64,000 nucleotides of DNA. It comes from Podocnemis expansa. Lineage: Eukaryota > Chordata > Testudines > Podocnemididae. Numbering within the stretch: position 1 is the first letter of the stretch; each line of letters begins with the position of its first letter. The notes below the pieces were generated by a model that ran no database searches, had not been told where the DNA came from, and was given only the letters and a program-made list of their open reading frames with translations. The translations under genes were made by a program, and so were the position numbers. Positions 1 through 10,416 of the stretch are shown piece by piece. The stretch is from NCBI GenBank assembly GCA_007922195.1, contig ML682007.1, forward strand, positions 13,154,271-13,218,270, read 5' to 3'.

Positions 1-80
1 CGAAAAATGGCAGCCATGGTTAATTGCAGGCTAACAGCACCTAGATGTCAAATGCTTGACTGTATCTCTGAAAAGTACTC

Positions 81-100
81 AGAATAGAATAGAATAGAAT
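81..100. repeat. Short tandem repeat (AGAAT)4
   Basis: Four perfect AGAAT units in a row. Confidence 0.9.
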
Positions 101-231
101 CATATGTCTAAGTGCTGTAAAATACACCCATAAATGGGGTTGTGAAATGGACCCTATTGCTAAACCAAGCTCATGATAAACATACAAAGTTGTTCACACT
201 ATTGAAGAGGCAAATATTTATAGTCTCTTTA

Positions 232-435
232 AGAGAGAGAGATCTCCTGTTGATTTAATTAATTCATCCCCAACAAATGGCAAAAACTGTCATCAGGAGA
301 AGCTCTTCCACTGACACAGTGCTGTCCACACCATCACGTATGTCGGTGTAACATATATTGCTGATCGGAGTGGCTTATTCATTTGCTGAGTGACATAAAT
401 TACACTGGCATAGGTGACAGTAAAGATACAGCTTC
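232..435 (+). mobile_element. MITE family B, left-truncated copy
   Basis: AGATCTCCTGTTGATTTAAT, TCTTCCACTGACACAGTGCT and TGACATAAATTACACTGGCA match, in the same order, the fuller copy at 31367-31636. The left inverted terminus is lost; the right end fades near 435. Confidence 0.6.
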
Positions 436-834
436 TGTAGTGATGGCAAAATAGAGCCCTCCAGCTCTATTATTTCACAGCACGCAGCACAGTAAACAGC
501 AGGATATATTTGGCAAACAGTCTGATTAGCTGCTTCTTCCTTCCTTTGTGTATTACTGGGGTGCTTTTGTTTGCTAAGTTGAACATTTTACACTTCCAGT
601 TCAAGTATCTATTTAAAAGTCAGTCATACTGGGAACTTCTGAGGTGTGCTATAGACCTGAAAGATGCATTGCCTACAAGAGAGTCTTGAAAATAACCCTG
701 GCAGTAGCACAGAAGTAAAGCCCCTTATGATTCCCTAGTGCATCTTTCTGTTCCAAAATGCTTAGCATCTTTATTTTCTTGTTGCTTTGTTGTGGCTGCT
801 TTGATCTGAGGTGCTCAAAGTACTCTGTAAGCAG

Positions 835-955
835 TAATGAATTAAGTCTAAGTACAACCCTGTGAAGTAAGCAAGTGTTAATGGTCCCATTTTACAGAAG
901 AGGAAAGTACAGACCAGAAAGGTTAAGGGAATTGTAACAGAGTTTCTATTACCCT
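835..955 (+). repeat. MIR SINE fragment
   Basis: CAACCCTGTGAAGTAAGCAA followed by CCCATTTTACAGAAGAGGAA and AGAAAGGTTAAGGG is the typical MIR central and 3' word order. MIR is a very old amniote SINE. Confidence 0.7.
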
Positions 956-960
956 GTGCT

Positions 961-3239
961 TTAGCCTCTCCAGAAAGCTTCCTTTTCCTTTGTGATTTTT
1001 AAAATACATTTTCCTTTTATGCCTGCTTATTTACCCACAAGAGCAGCAGAGGTCTTGGTTGTGCCTATGATGTGCTATGCAGACCCCAGACTGACCAGGA
1101 AAGGCTCAATGAGCGGATGTGGCCCTAATCAATTCCGTCCAGGTCATTACAGCTGTGTAAATTGTTAAGCATGCCCAGAGATAAATGAAGAAAAGCGTAG
1201 CTTTCTGGTGCTGGCAGGAAGATTGCCCAGGCTTTGTGAATTAGTCCTATGAACAAAAATTGCGCTGGTGTAGACTTAGTGCCACAGGATTCCTTGTGTT
1301 TGTGGGTTTTTTTGCTGGACTAGACTAACACGGCTGCCCCTTTGGAACTTGTTCCTCAGAGACTGTCTTGGTACTGCCTGGGAGGAAGAATCAGCTATGG
1401 CTAGAGGCTAATTGGAGAGTCCTAAGCGCTGGAACCTCCTCGGGGCAGGTAGGTCTGGGGCAGGAAAGGGGCCTTTTTGATTCTCATAAATAATTTGGCT
1501 CCCTTTTGTTTTGGAACTGGCAGAAGAGTCAGCCAGCACAGAGACTGCGAGACGGTCCTACTGCCAGGCTATGATAAAAAGCAGTGCAGGAATATACCTG
1601 GGGAATCTGAACAGACAGACCTCTTCTGCTCCATGCAGTGTCCCTGGGCTGGAGCCCAGAGGAAAGGGCTGGTTTGAGTTCCCCTACTGGGCCATGAAGA
1701 CTGTAGCGCCTAGTGAGTACCAGACCCCCGAAGTTGGGCTGAAACGCTGGTGTGACGCTGTCTGACCATTGATATGCTGGACTTGGGTTTCTCCTGAAGG
1801 GACAGCGCTAAAAGTTACCTAGTTGGTGTGGGCCAAGCTGCAGGAGGGGTCAAACTAGAGTGCGTGCCCCAAGTTAGGAGGCAGAGAGTGGCTACACTGC
1901 ATCTCACCACCAGGGAATAGACTCTTTCACAGTACCATTGACTCCTAATATCCTGCCTATAGGTAAAGTTTCTTTCTGACTCTTATTAGCTAGTGTTGCC
2001 TTGTTCCCTGGCGGGTTTCCTACCCTTTAAGGATTATACTCCCAATGAAGTGGAGGTGGAGTGAGGCTGGGCATTGGCATGTCTAAGGTCTAGTGAATCC
2101 CAGGAGGATCTGATTCCAGGATTTAGGCACCTAGAGTGACAATTAGATGCCTAAGTCCTTTTGTGAATCTAGCTCTAAGTTTTTACTTTTTGCATCCTAA
2201 TGAAATGTAGATCTTTGTAGAGCACTGCCTGGCTACCTTTGTAGCCAAAGAGCAAAAATGAAGTCTGGTGAAAGCAACTGATTTGTCAGATCTGCAACAC
2301 TTGGCTCTAGATACAACCTTTTCCCAAGCTTAGTGATGCTTGGAGGGAGGGTTTTTGTCAGTCCCCAGTTTCAGGAAAAATCCAGTCTGAAACCCACTGA
2401 AGTCTCTTGGGCTCTCTTTATTTATGTCAATAGGCTCTGGATCCAGGCCTAACTACTGTGTGGTCGCTCATTTGAGCAACATACATTTGTGTTTTTAGCA
2501 TGAGACAATGCACAGTAAGCAGCACTGAGGGGACAGAATGAGGAAGATTGAGGTTTACAGCATGTAAATCACATGGCCCCTCAGTCTAGGCATTCTCATC
2601 CCTTGCTGGTACAACTCATGTGTTTTTCACATTTGATTAATCAGATATTTGGGATTTGATTACTATATAATAATTGTGAATATTGGATTGCTCCATGTGG
2701 GACATCCACTGGTCCCCCTAACTGTTACTGGGATAGAGCTCTGTCCTTTCAGAGACCTAAAGCTGAGATGTGCCTGAATATGGTAGTGTTTGTGTAGTAC
2801 AACAAAACTGTCAGTTTATATGATTTGTAGAATCACAGCAAAATACGTTTATGTACCATGGGTATGGGAAACATCTTTTAACTCTTCATCAGAAGAAATT
2901 CAGTCGCTCTCTCTTTCTCCCCACAATGGGTGTAACTGTCCCAGGATTATCAGTAAAACTGACTGTGAAAACGTGGTGCTTGTGTCACTCACTGATAGTA
3001 CTTTCACTTATAGTGGGAAGTATTGATGCAATATTTTACATGGCTGTACCAGGCAGGTGTCTAGATTTCACTGGGACTGCTGCAAAAACTTACCAGTGGG
3101 ATTTTCTAGGTGGAAAGTTGGCTGCTGACGTGGTTGGCTTGCTGTGCCATGCCTCCCTTGTTCTGTTTCTGTATTCAGAGTGATCCTGCTGTATTCATGA
3201 AATGGACTCAGTCCCAGGAATAAGTTCCAGAAAGGATAG
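961..3239. other. Intergenic, no gene recognised
   Basis: Short open frames only, none with a recognisable domain or splice context. A 40-bp scrap of the Penelope-like tail lies at about 1310-1345 (CTAGACTAACACGGCTGCCC). An old diffuse repeat lies at about 2105-2175 (TTAGGCACCTAG, GATGCCTAAGTCC), with similar wording near 34440-34520. Confidence 0.5.
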
Positions 3240-3249
3240 CTGTGTTTGT

Positions 3250-3430
3250 ATGCAGCAAAAACAGCTAAAGTCCTGTGGCACCTTAAAGACTAACACATTT
3301 TTTCAGGCATAAGTTTTCATGGCATGTAACCCACTTAGCCGGATGCATTTGACAAAGTCGGTTGGAGCTCACAAAAGCTTATGCTTGAAGAAATTTATTA
3401 GTCTTTAAGGTGACACAGGACTCTTGTCCA
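3250..3430. repeat. Fold-back repeat sharing the Penelope-like tail
   Basis: The left arm reads AGTCCTGTGGCACCTTAAAG and the right arm ends CTTTAAGGTGACACAGGACT, its near-perfect reverse complement, with GCATAAG/CTTATGC words between. The arms are two head-to-head copies of the tail sequence seen singly at 38699-38783. Confidence 0.75.
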
Positions 3431-4480
3431 GGAATGTGTTTACCTAGGGCAGTGCTGCCTGCACTGAAAATGTGCCTGAGTGTTCATAAATCTAAATAGT
3501 TATCAACAGAATCTGTGGATTTGAAAGACTTCACATAAAGAAGTTTGCAATCAACCCCACTTTGACCAAAAATATAAAGAACAACAAATATTAGAGTCAT
3601 CAGTGTATGCTACACCATAGCTGAGGTGGCTCATTATCTGTGCTCTGATATGCATTCACTGTAGTCAAGGGAATCTTGTAAGACCAAAAAAAAAGAAAAA
3701 AAAGCCTCCATTTTATCGGCATCCTTTGCATGTCATGATCGAGGCATCATCTGTTTCCAAAGTTACATAGCTTAGAAAATAGCATAGGGCCAGTTCTCTT
3801 ATTACTGAAATTGGTTTAGGTAAGTGGCTTTGGTTTGCTTATTCCCCAGATCTGGGAATCTTGGGAATAGAAGATCACAAGGTGACTGCTGCTTATTTCT
3901 AAAATAATAATAATAATTACTAAAATACTTTTCAGTTGTGTAGTATCTTCTGTAAGATGATATCAAGCCACTTTAAAAAATACAAATGACTTTGGGGAAG
4001 TTCTGTGGCCTGTGTGTTAATGCAGGAGGCCTGAGCAGATGATCGCAGCAGCCTTGGAATCTGTGAATGGTCTCTTCCAGGACTCCGGCAAGGTCCTACA
4101 GATGACTTTGTCTTTTGGATTGAGGGAGTTGAGACAAAGACGGTTGGTTTCATCAATAATTTTAGTCCCCCTTGTTTTTTTGGCACCTCCTTACAGCCAC
4201 CCCACTTCTTTTCAGAAGTGTTGATCATCTACAACTCTGGTTGAAAACAGCAGCTATGTGTCTGAAAATAAGGCCTGGGGGGCAATATTTTCAAATATGG
4301 GTGCCCCAAATCAAGCAGCTATGTTCATAGTTAGGCCCCTAAATAAGTGACCTGATTTTCAGAATTGCTGAGCAGCAGCCAGTTAATTCCAGTATAATTG
4401 TGGGTGTTTGATATCAGGGCACTCATTGTAGGTGGCTAAAGATGCAGTGGAGTGACCGCTGAACACCTGTGTCTGCGTTA
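3431..4480. other. Intergenic, old repeat scraps
   Basis: Contains an A-rich run near 3686-3704, a short (ATA)n at 3902-3916, a weak CR1-like tail near 4020-4075 and a diffuse old repeat at about 4255-4380 (TATTTTCAAATATGGGTGCC). No gene recognised. Confidence 0.45.
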
Positions 4481-4483
4481 GGG

Positions 4484-5252
4484 TATGTCTACAGTACCAT
4501 GGCACAGATACACCAGCCCAGATGTACCTCTTTAGTACCATGGTGTAGAACAGTGATGTTAAAAGTGGCCCATGGGGGGCTTTCAAAGGGACCTTCAGCA
4601 CCCTTCTTGTTGTCTGCAGGAGGGAGCCGCAGCCTAAGGACCCAAGTTGAGCTTGTTTCCTCAGGACTTAAAGACCTCCGCAACTCCTGGCTTTAGCCAA
4701 TGGGATGGGAGATCAGCCCTTCCCTCCCCATTTTCTGATGCAGGGAGCACGGAAAGCACTCCACCTGGGTCCACAGGTGCTGGGGTCCCTCTGCTTGAGC
4801 CAGAGGGAAGGGAACACTGGTCTTCCATCTCCCAGGCTGCAGAATGAAATCAGTGCACTCCACCTGAGTCCCTACGCACAGGGCAACAGGACACATGGGG
4901 TTTCTTTGCTGCAACCAGCGAGATGGGAGGCTGCCTCCTCACGAACTCTCTCTGGCTGCAGTGGTGGAAAGCCTGCTGGAAGAGACTGGTGACCCTTCAG
5001 GGTTGTAAAAATGATATCTGTTGTCCTCAAGCCAAACAGGTTGGGAACCACTGGTGCAGAAGTTTCCTACATCAACAGAAGGGGGATTTCCTGTTGGTGC
5101 AGTTAGTCCACCTCTTTGAGAGACAGGTGTGCCCTGCATCTATGCAGTGGATTAGGTCAACCTAGATACTTCACTCAGGTTGTGAAAAAATATTTTCCTG
5201 TCCTGAGTGACATAGCTTTGTCAATCTAATTTTTAAGTGTAGATCAGGTCTA
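4484..5252. mobile_element. Harbinger-like MITE split by a hAT insertion
   Basis: The outer termini are GGGTATGTCTACAG on the left and, inverted, GACCTGATCTACACTTA on the right: the GTCTACAC-type end shared by many MITEs here. The interior is interrupted at 4551-5053 by a hAT element, and the two halves join smoothly once it is removed. Confidence 0.6.
4551..5053. mobile_element. Non-autonomous hAT element 1
   Basis: 503 bp, starting CAGTGATGTTAAAAGTGG and ending AGGTTGGGAACCACTG. Flanked by the 8-bp duplication GTGTAGAA (4543-4550) and GTGCAGAA (5054-5061), one mismatch. No transposase frame is left. Confidence 0.8.
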
Positions 5253-6039
5253 AATGTTAACATCTGAGCACCCAATATCTGAGGCAATATTTAAAACTCT
5301 GCCCAAGATCATGCAAGATGTTTATAAAAATGCTAGAAATAAAAATTGTCTCCTGACTCCACTGGATTATCCTCAAGACCATCCTTCTCCAGCAAAGGAA
5401 CTTTCTGCTGGCTGTGCCAGGCAACAACATTGGTATCCGTTCTTGGTGAGCGTTGCACTTGGTGGTGATGTAGGGAGATGAATAGTGGCCTTAGAATAAA
5501 GAAGAGGAGTCCTAAGGCCTGGGTGTTGAGATGGGTTGGATACCAGGCAATTGCAAGAGACTAGGTAAAGAAACTGTGCATGTCTAGAATTTATTGCATC
5601 AACTGGAACTCCTAACAAGGGCAAAAATTGCTCATAATTAATGTGGCATTTGGAGAGCATCCCTCCAGAACATGTTTGTGGTTCTTTGTAAAATTTATGG
5701 TTGCTGGTTTCCATGCTTTTCCTGAGCTGCATCTGGAGATGCTTATCTTTATATTTTAAACTGCTGTGTCATTGTAAAAAGCTACTTCTGAAAATAGGAA
5801 CTTGGAGGTGTTTTTCAAATTCATTGCTAACAAGCTTGTATTCTGCACCCACCCTATTGTTCAACTCCCTCCAGTCAATCCCAAGGAAAACAGTTGCTAG
5901 GTACCTTGAGTTTATAAACTGGACTTGTACAAGAAGGAAGCAATGCATTGTTTACAGAACATGGTTCAAATATTCAGATTTTTTTAAAAAAATTATCCTT
6001 AGTTTCCTTAGCTTCTGGGGGATTTTCACCTTCCTCTGT

Positions 6040-6240
6040 AGCACGGGTCTTGACTCAATTGCTGGTGGATGCTCTGTACCTGAAAGTCTTTAAATCATGA
6101 TTTGAGGACTTTAATAACTCAGTCATAGGTTAACAGTTTATTGCAGGAGTGGGTGGGTGAGGTTCTGTGGCTTGCATTGTGTAGGAGGTCAGACTAGATG
6201 ATTGTATTGGTCGCTTCTGACCTTAGAGTTTGTGAGCTGT
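6040..6240 (+). mobile_element. CR1 LINE 3' end
   Basis: Words such as TGAAAGTCTTTAAATCATGA, GGAGTGGGTGGGTGAGGTTC and GTAGGAGGTCAGACTAGATG, ending in a TCTGACCTTA block, match the tail of a sauropsid CR1 subfamily. 5'-truncated. Confidence 0.85.
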
Positions 6241-6254
6241 GTTCATGGAGGATA

Positions 6255-6490
6255 GATACAAAAGCAGGTGTTAAGCAGATGGTCGGGGATGTAGCCCCAT
6301 GCTTTGGGTGTCCCACATCCTCTAACTGCAAGAAGCTGGGAGTGGACAACAAAGGATGGATTACTTGAAATAACCCTCTTCTGCTTATTCCCTCTAAGGC
6401 CTCTGTCACTGGCCACTGCCAGAAGACAGGATACAGAGCTAGATGGATCATTGGTTTGAACCAGTGAAGTCATTCTTGCATTCAGTTCTT
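6255..6490 (+). mobile_element. CR1 LINE 3' end of a second subfamily
   Basis: AAGAAGCTGGGAGTGGA, CTGTCACTGGCCACTGCCAG, AAGACAGGATACAGAGCTAG and GATGGATCATTGGTTTGAAC are in the order expected of a different CR1 tail, ending with the CATTCTTGCATTC block. It lies in the same orientation as the previous copy, about 15 bp away. Confidence 0.85.
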
Positions 6491-6944
6491 TCACTTATTT
6501 ATATAGCCCTTGTGTAAACAGTTCTCTGTCTACACAATATTTATCTGTGTTTTGATAGCAAGACCCTTGAATTTTACTTGAAAGGCTCCAGCTGCCTGAA
6601 GGCCAGAGTAGAAAAGAGGGAAGGGCGGAGATGCTAAACAGTATTTTTCTAGATTTACGAGAGGAGGGAGTTTATTTTAGAGCAATTTAACCTTTGAGGT
6701 TGCTCTGGGAGGGGTCTGTGGCACTTACTCTTTAGAAAACGTATCAAATCCCCCTGTTTTAAAAAAACAGTGTCAGTCCAAAGGAGTTGGAATCTGGTCA
6801 TAGCTGAGAATTCCCCATATGCATCCTTATCCAATTTCAGCAATTCCCCCCACACTCACCTTTGGGAGGGTGCATTTCAGGAGGTGAAGATCTGCCAATT
6901 TTCAGTTGGGGCAGTTATTCCTTAGGAACCAAACTGTCCGTATA

Positions 6945-7475
6945 TGCTCACAGAGAAGCTGACCTGTGCATAAACTGACCCCCAGCTCTGAGCCCCCAAA
7001 ATGGGGAGAAAAAGAAAAAAAAGTGATCTGTGCATAAGCCAAGGTCCCTGCGTTGTCTCGGGCCTCCAACCCCCTGCCGGCCATGCTGCCGCTTCCCCAG
7101 ACACCCCCCCCCAGCCCCTGTTGGCCTTGCTGCTGCTTCCCTGGACCACCCTACCGGCTATGCTGCCACTTTCCCAGACATCCAGACACTCCCGCACCCA
7201 GGCCCCCTTACCTGGCTGCTTTGGCAGACCTGGGGCTCCCACCCCATACTTTAACCCCTGTCCAGGCTGACTCCCCAACGTGGCCGCTCAGGACACAGGC
7301 TGGGGCTCCCCCCCGAGCATGCTCAGAGCATGCTCAGGCAGGAGATTTAAAAACTCCTGGGGTGGGGCTGCTCTCTGCTGGCCTGACCCATGTATAAGCC
7401 GAGTGACCTTTTTAAAGGGGATTTTCAGGCACAAAAATCTCAGTTTATATGCAAGTATATTTGGTAAATCTATAG
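6945..7475. mobile_element. GC-rich element with long imperfect inverted ends
   Basis: Left GTGATCTGTGCATAAGCC pairs with right ATGTATAAGCCGAGTGACC read on the other strand. Outside these, CCGTATATGCTC pairs with the complement of GCAAGTATATTTGG. The core (7040-7380) is GC-rich with repeated GCTGC and CCCCC words, unlike the AT-rich flanks. Long open frames in the core follow from base composition. Likely a DNA transposon derivative; superfamily not determined. Confidence 0.5.
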
Positions 7476-7494
7476 CTGCTATAGCTCCAGCCAG

Positions 7495-7770
7495 TGGAGG
7501 TCAGACTGTAGAGAGAACTATAACTAATCGTCTGATTACGTAAAATGCCTTGCATATCTCCCTTCAACTGCCTAGTTACCGCAGTGTCTTCAGTGCGCTG
7601 AGTCAAGGGGAAATGCTCACCCTTCAACTCAGCACTACTCTGCTTACCAGGGTGGTCTTCAGCAATCAGCTTCCTGATTGGCTGAGCAGGTTTTCACAGA
7701 CCTGATCAGTCAACTGGGAAGATCAATCTGATGGCAGCCAATTTGCTGCTGTCAGCGAAGAGCAGGGCTA
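7495..7770 (+). mobile_element. MITE family A, copy 1
   Basis: GCGCTGAGTCAAGGGGAAAT, CTTCAACTCAGCACTACTCT, GGCTGAGCAGGTTTTCACAG and CTGATGGCAGCCAATTTGCT match the copies at 43585-43868 (inverted) and 58083-58350. The right end near GTCAGCGAAGAGCAGGGCT corresponds to their AGTGAAGACCTGCCC terminus. Confidence 0.7.
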
Positions 7771-8115
7771 AGACTAGCACTAGATGGTGGAGCAGCATAC
7801 ACTGAAATACATATTGATCGCTTGTAAAAGGTAGAGTTCCCAAAGGCTGTCACTGCAGCGTATTCCCTGTTCATGGGGTAGAAAAATATGCAGTACCCAG
7901 TTGATTACTGGTGGCAAAGGAGTTGATGAGCAATGCTTGGTTGACTTAATGGTCCACTGAAACATAGCCAACTCTGGGGTGAAACAGAATAGCTATTAAA
8001 TAATGCACAGCAACTATTATCAAGGGCTCAGGCTAGAAGCATCACATAGTGAAACTGCAAGGGAATGTAGGCAGGCAGAATATAATTACTCAAGCTGGAA
8101 TTAAGACTTGGCACT

Positions 8116-8225
8116 AGCCTTGTCTGCACTGAGAAACTTATGACAAATCCCCCTAGTTTGTAACATCAGTTGTGTTAAATTGATGTTAGCAATGTGAACA
8201 ATGAAAACCCAGGGCAGACAGCTTT
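8116..8225. mobile_element. Small MITE-like repeat
   Basis: CCTTGTCTGCACTGAG on the left pairs with GGGCAGACAGCTTT on the right as a short inverted repeat, in the GTCTRCACT style of the other MITEs here. No target duplication was identified. Confidence 0.4.
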
Positions 8226-8569
8226 CTGACCTCTGACTTAATTGTCTATGTTGTTAGTTAACACATGGAGAAAATCTAATCAAGGTGGTGCAGAAAACCT
8301 ATCAGCTTCTGAAACAGATCTTAACGTTGCTAATGCTGGAAGTTTGGGCCAAAAATCTCAATGTAAACAGAGGCTTGGGTCCCTGCTTCTGGGGGCTAGG
8401 CGTGGGAATGCTATATGAATCTGTAGTGACCAATGGAGATGAAAACCTCAGTTCTGTGTCTCATTAAAAAAAATATATATATATCACATTTCCAGCAGTC
8501 TAGTATTCCCTAATGCCACTTTTACGTGACTCTTTCCATTTAGCCCCAATGCATACATTGTTTACAAAA

Positions 8570-8705
8570 GAAATCTGTGTCATCATCTTCATTTTACAGA
8601 TGGGAAATCTGAGGCACAGCAAGGTAAAGTGACTTGTCCAGGTAACCCAGCAAGCCAGTGGCAGAATCAGGGATAGAATCCATATCCTTTGAATCCTGGT
8701 TCAGA
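8570..8705 (+). repeat. MIR SINE
   Basis: CATTTTACAGATGGGAAATC, TGAGGCACAGCAAGGTAAAG, TGACTTGTCCAGGTAACCCA and AGCCAGTGGCAGAATCAGGG follow the MIR consensus order closely. One of the best-kept MIR copies in the window. Confidence 0.88.
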
Positions 8706-9567
8706 GATCTAACAACTGACTACTCTTAAAAAGACTCCTGATGTTTTCACTGCTGGAAGAAATTTTTTTGTGTTTATTTGTCCTTGCAATCTCAAAGATT
8801 CCAGTGAGTGACTAAGAACATTTTCCTTGTTGCTTAACAGAGGAATTTAGCATGAACAGGAAAGTCTGGGGCTTCCCTGCCTCCATCACAGTTTGTGTCT
8901 TGAGTTTTACATCTCTGCTGCTAGTTACTTAGTAAACATCACTTCCAAGCTGCATTAGAAATTGCAGCATGTGACTTGACCAAAGTTTCAGTGAGTGAGT
9001 GTGCTATCTAGCAGACGCTGGATGGAAGGGAAGTTTGTACCCTTGCAAAACAAATACTGAATGGTTGAATAATGCTTGTAGTGTAGCAATATGAATAGCA
9101 ATAATGTGGCTTGGACCAATAATGTTGCCTCAGTTAGGATCAAGGCTTGCAAGCAAGATGAGGACAAGAATCCATCCTGGGGGTGATATTTCATTTTGTT
9201 ATGGTTGTAGGGTCAGCTGCACATCAGACTCCTTTTTGAGTGTACCCTTCAGGTGATAGGCTGTGGCTTCCTTTCTTTCTGGGTGGAACCCAGCAATCCA
9301 ACCACTCTTGAACTGGATCCCCGGGTGGCAGGCCTCCCTGTGGTTCAACTTTTTTTAACCGCATGGCATACACCCAATTCAGTTTGGTCCCCAAAGGCCT
9401 TTACTGCCAGAGACTTGTGATGACACCTATGTAAAGTGACTCAGAAACGACTTCTTCACGACAAAGCAGTGTTTTTTTCATTCACCCAAAGGTGGTACGA
9501 TAATATGCAGAGCAAATGGGATAAAACAATGAAGTTCTATACGCCCACTTCTCCTCACCTACACTTA

Positions 9568-10416
9568 TGCCTGGTCTATGCTACACTTATATTGATATAG
9601 GACAACTTATGGCAACCTAATTCTGTAAGCATCTACACCAGTAATTCTCAACCAATGTGTCAGGACACATTACTGTGTCTCCACATAGCAGTAAGTGTGT
9701 CACAGAGAGCCAAGAAAATGGCTGGATTTGGCCTGGGAGGTGTGGGCTGGTGTGTTCTGTAGGATTGCAATAGGCCACCAAGTGTGTCACGACCCACAAA
9801 AGGTTGAGAACCACTGATCTACACTGAAATGTCTCTCCCACTGATGTAACTTGTCCCCTACACTGACTTAATAATTCTACCTCCAGGAGAGACGTAGTGC
9901 TCAGGTTGGTGTAGTTAAGTTGCCGCAGTGTCAGTGTAGACGTATTGTTGCTTACATTGATTGTTGCTGCCTTTCAGAAGGCACCCCACATTAATCATTA
10001 AATCCAAGGGTATGCAAAGAAATTATAAATTTAATCCCTTCTGAAGGGGCATATTCTGTGCCCAGCCTTCTCACTGGTGCTCCCTCTGCTTCCCGGCCAC
10101 GAGAGGGGTTTGCTTTTCAATCCCACTGCCCCAGCTGGAGATTGCTCTTCCCTCCCCGACCCACTCTGGCCAACTAGAGTTCACTTCTCCTCCCCAACCC
10201 TGGGGCTGGAGGAGTTCTGTGCCCCTGACTGTTACTGAGCAAGGGAAGAGGGCAGGGCATTTTCTTGTCCCCCTTGTGTACGCCAGTGGTGAAATCAGTG
10301 CAAGCGCTGCTGGTGAGGATAAACACCACCAATGCAAGGAGTGCACATGCAGAAGCAATGTAATTGCTGTATACTGATGTAACTTTGGTTGACTTAGTTT
10401 TGTAGTGTGGAATTGC
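9568..10416. mobile_element. Non-autonomous PIF/Harbinger-like element with a nested hAT
   Basis: The left end after a TTA reads TGCCTGGTCTATGCTACAC. The right end, inverted, reads CCACACTACAAAACTAAG. The inside (CCCCTACACTGACTTAATAA, TGCCGCAGTGTCAGTGTAGA, AGTGCAAGCGCTGCTGGTGA) resembles a MITE common in turtle genomes, by memory. The right boundary is approximate and no clean duplication is seen there. Confidence 0.6.
9639..9816. mobile_element. Non-autonomous hAT element 2
   Basis: 178 bp. Starts CAGTAATTCTCAACC and ends AGGTTGAGAACCACTG, near-perfect inverted termini. Flanked by a perfect 8-bp duplication, ATCTACAC at 9631-9638 and 9817-9824. Inserted into the Harbinger-like element around it, so it is younger. 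Confidence 0.93.

Noticed and set aside
5701..6093. 130-codon open frame on plus
   Set aside because: It runs into the CR1 tail at 6040 and has no known domain upstream.
7001..7397. Overlapping Pro-rich open frames on both strands
   Set aside because: They lie in the GC-rich core of a transposon-like element; no domain and no splice context.
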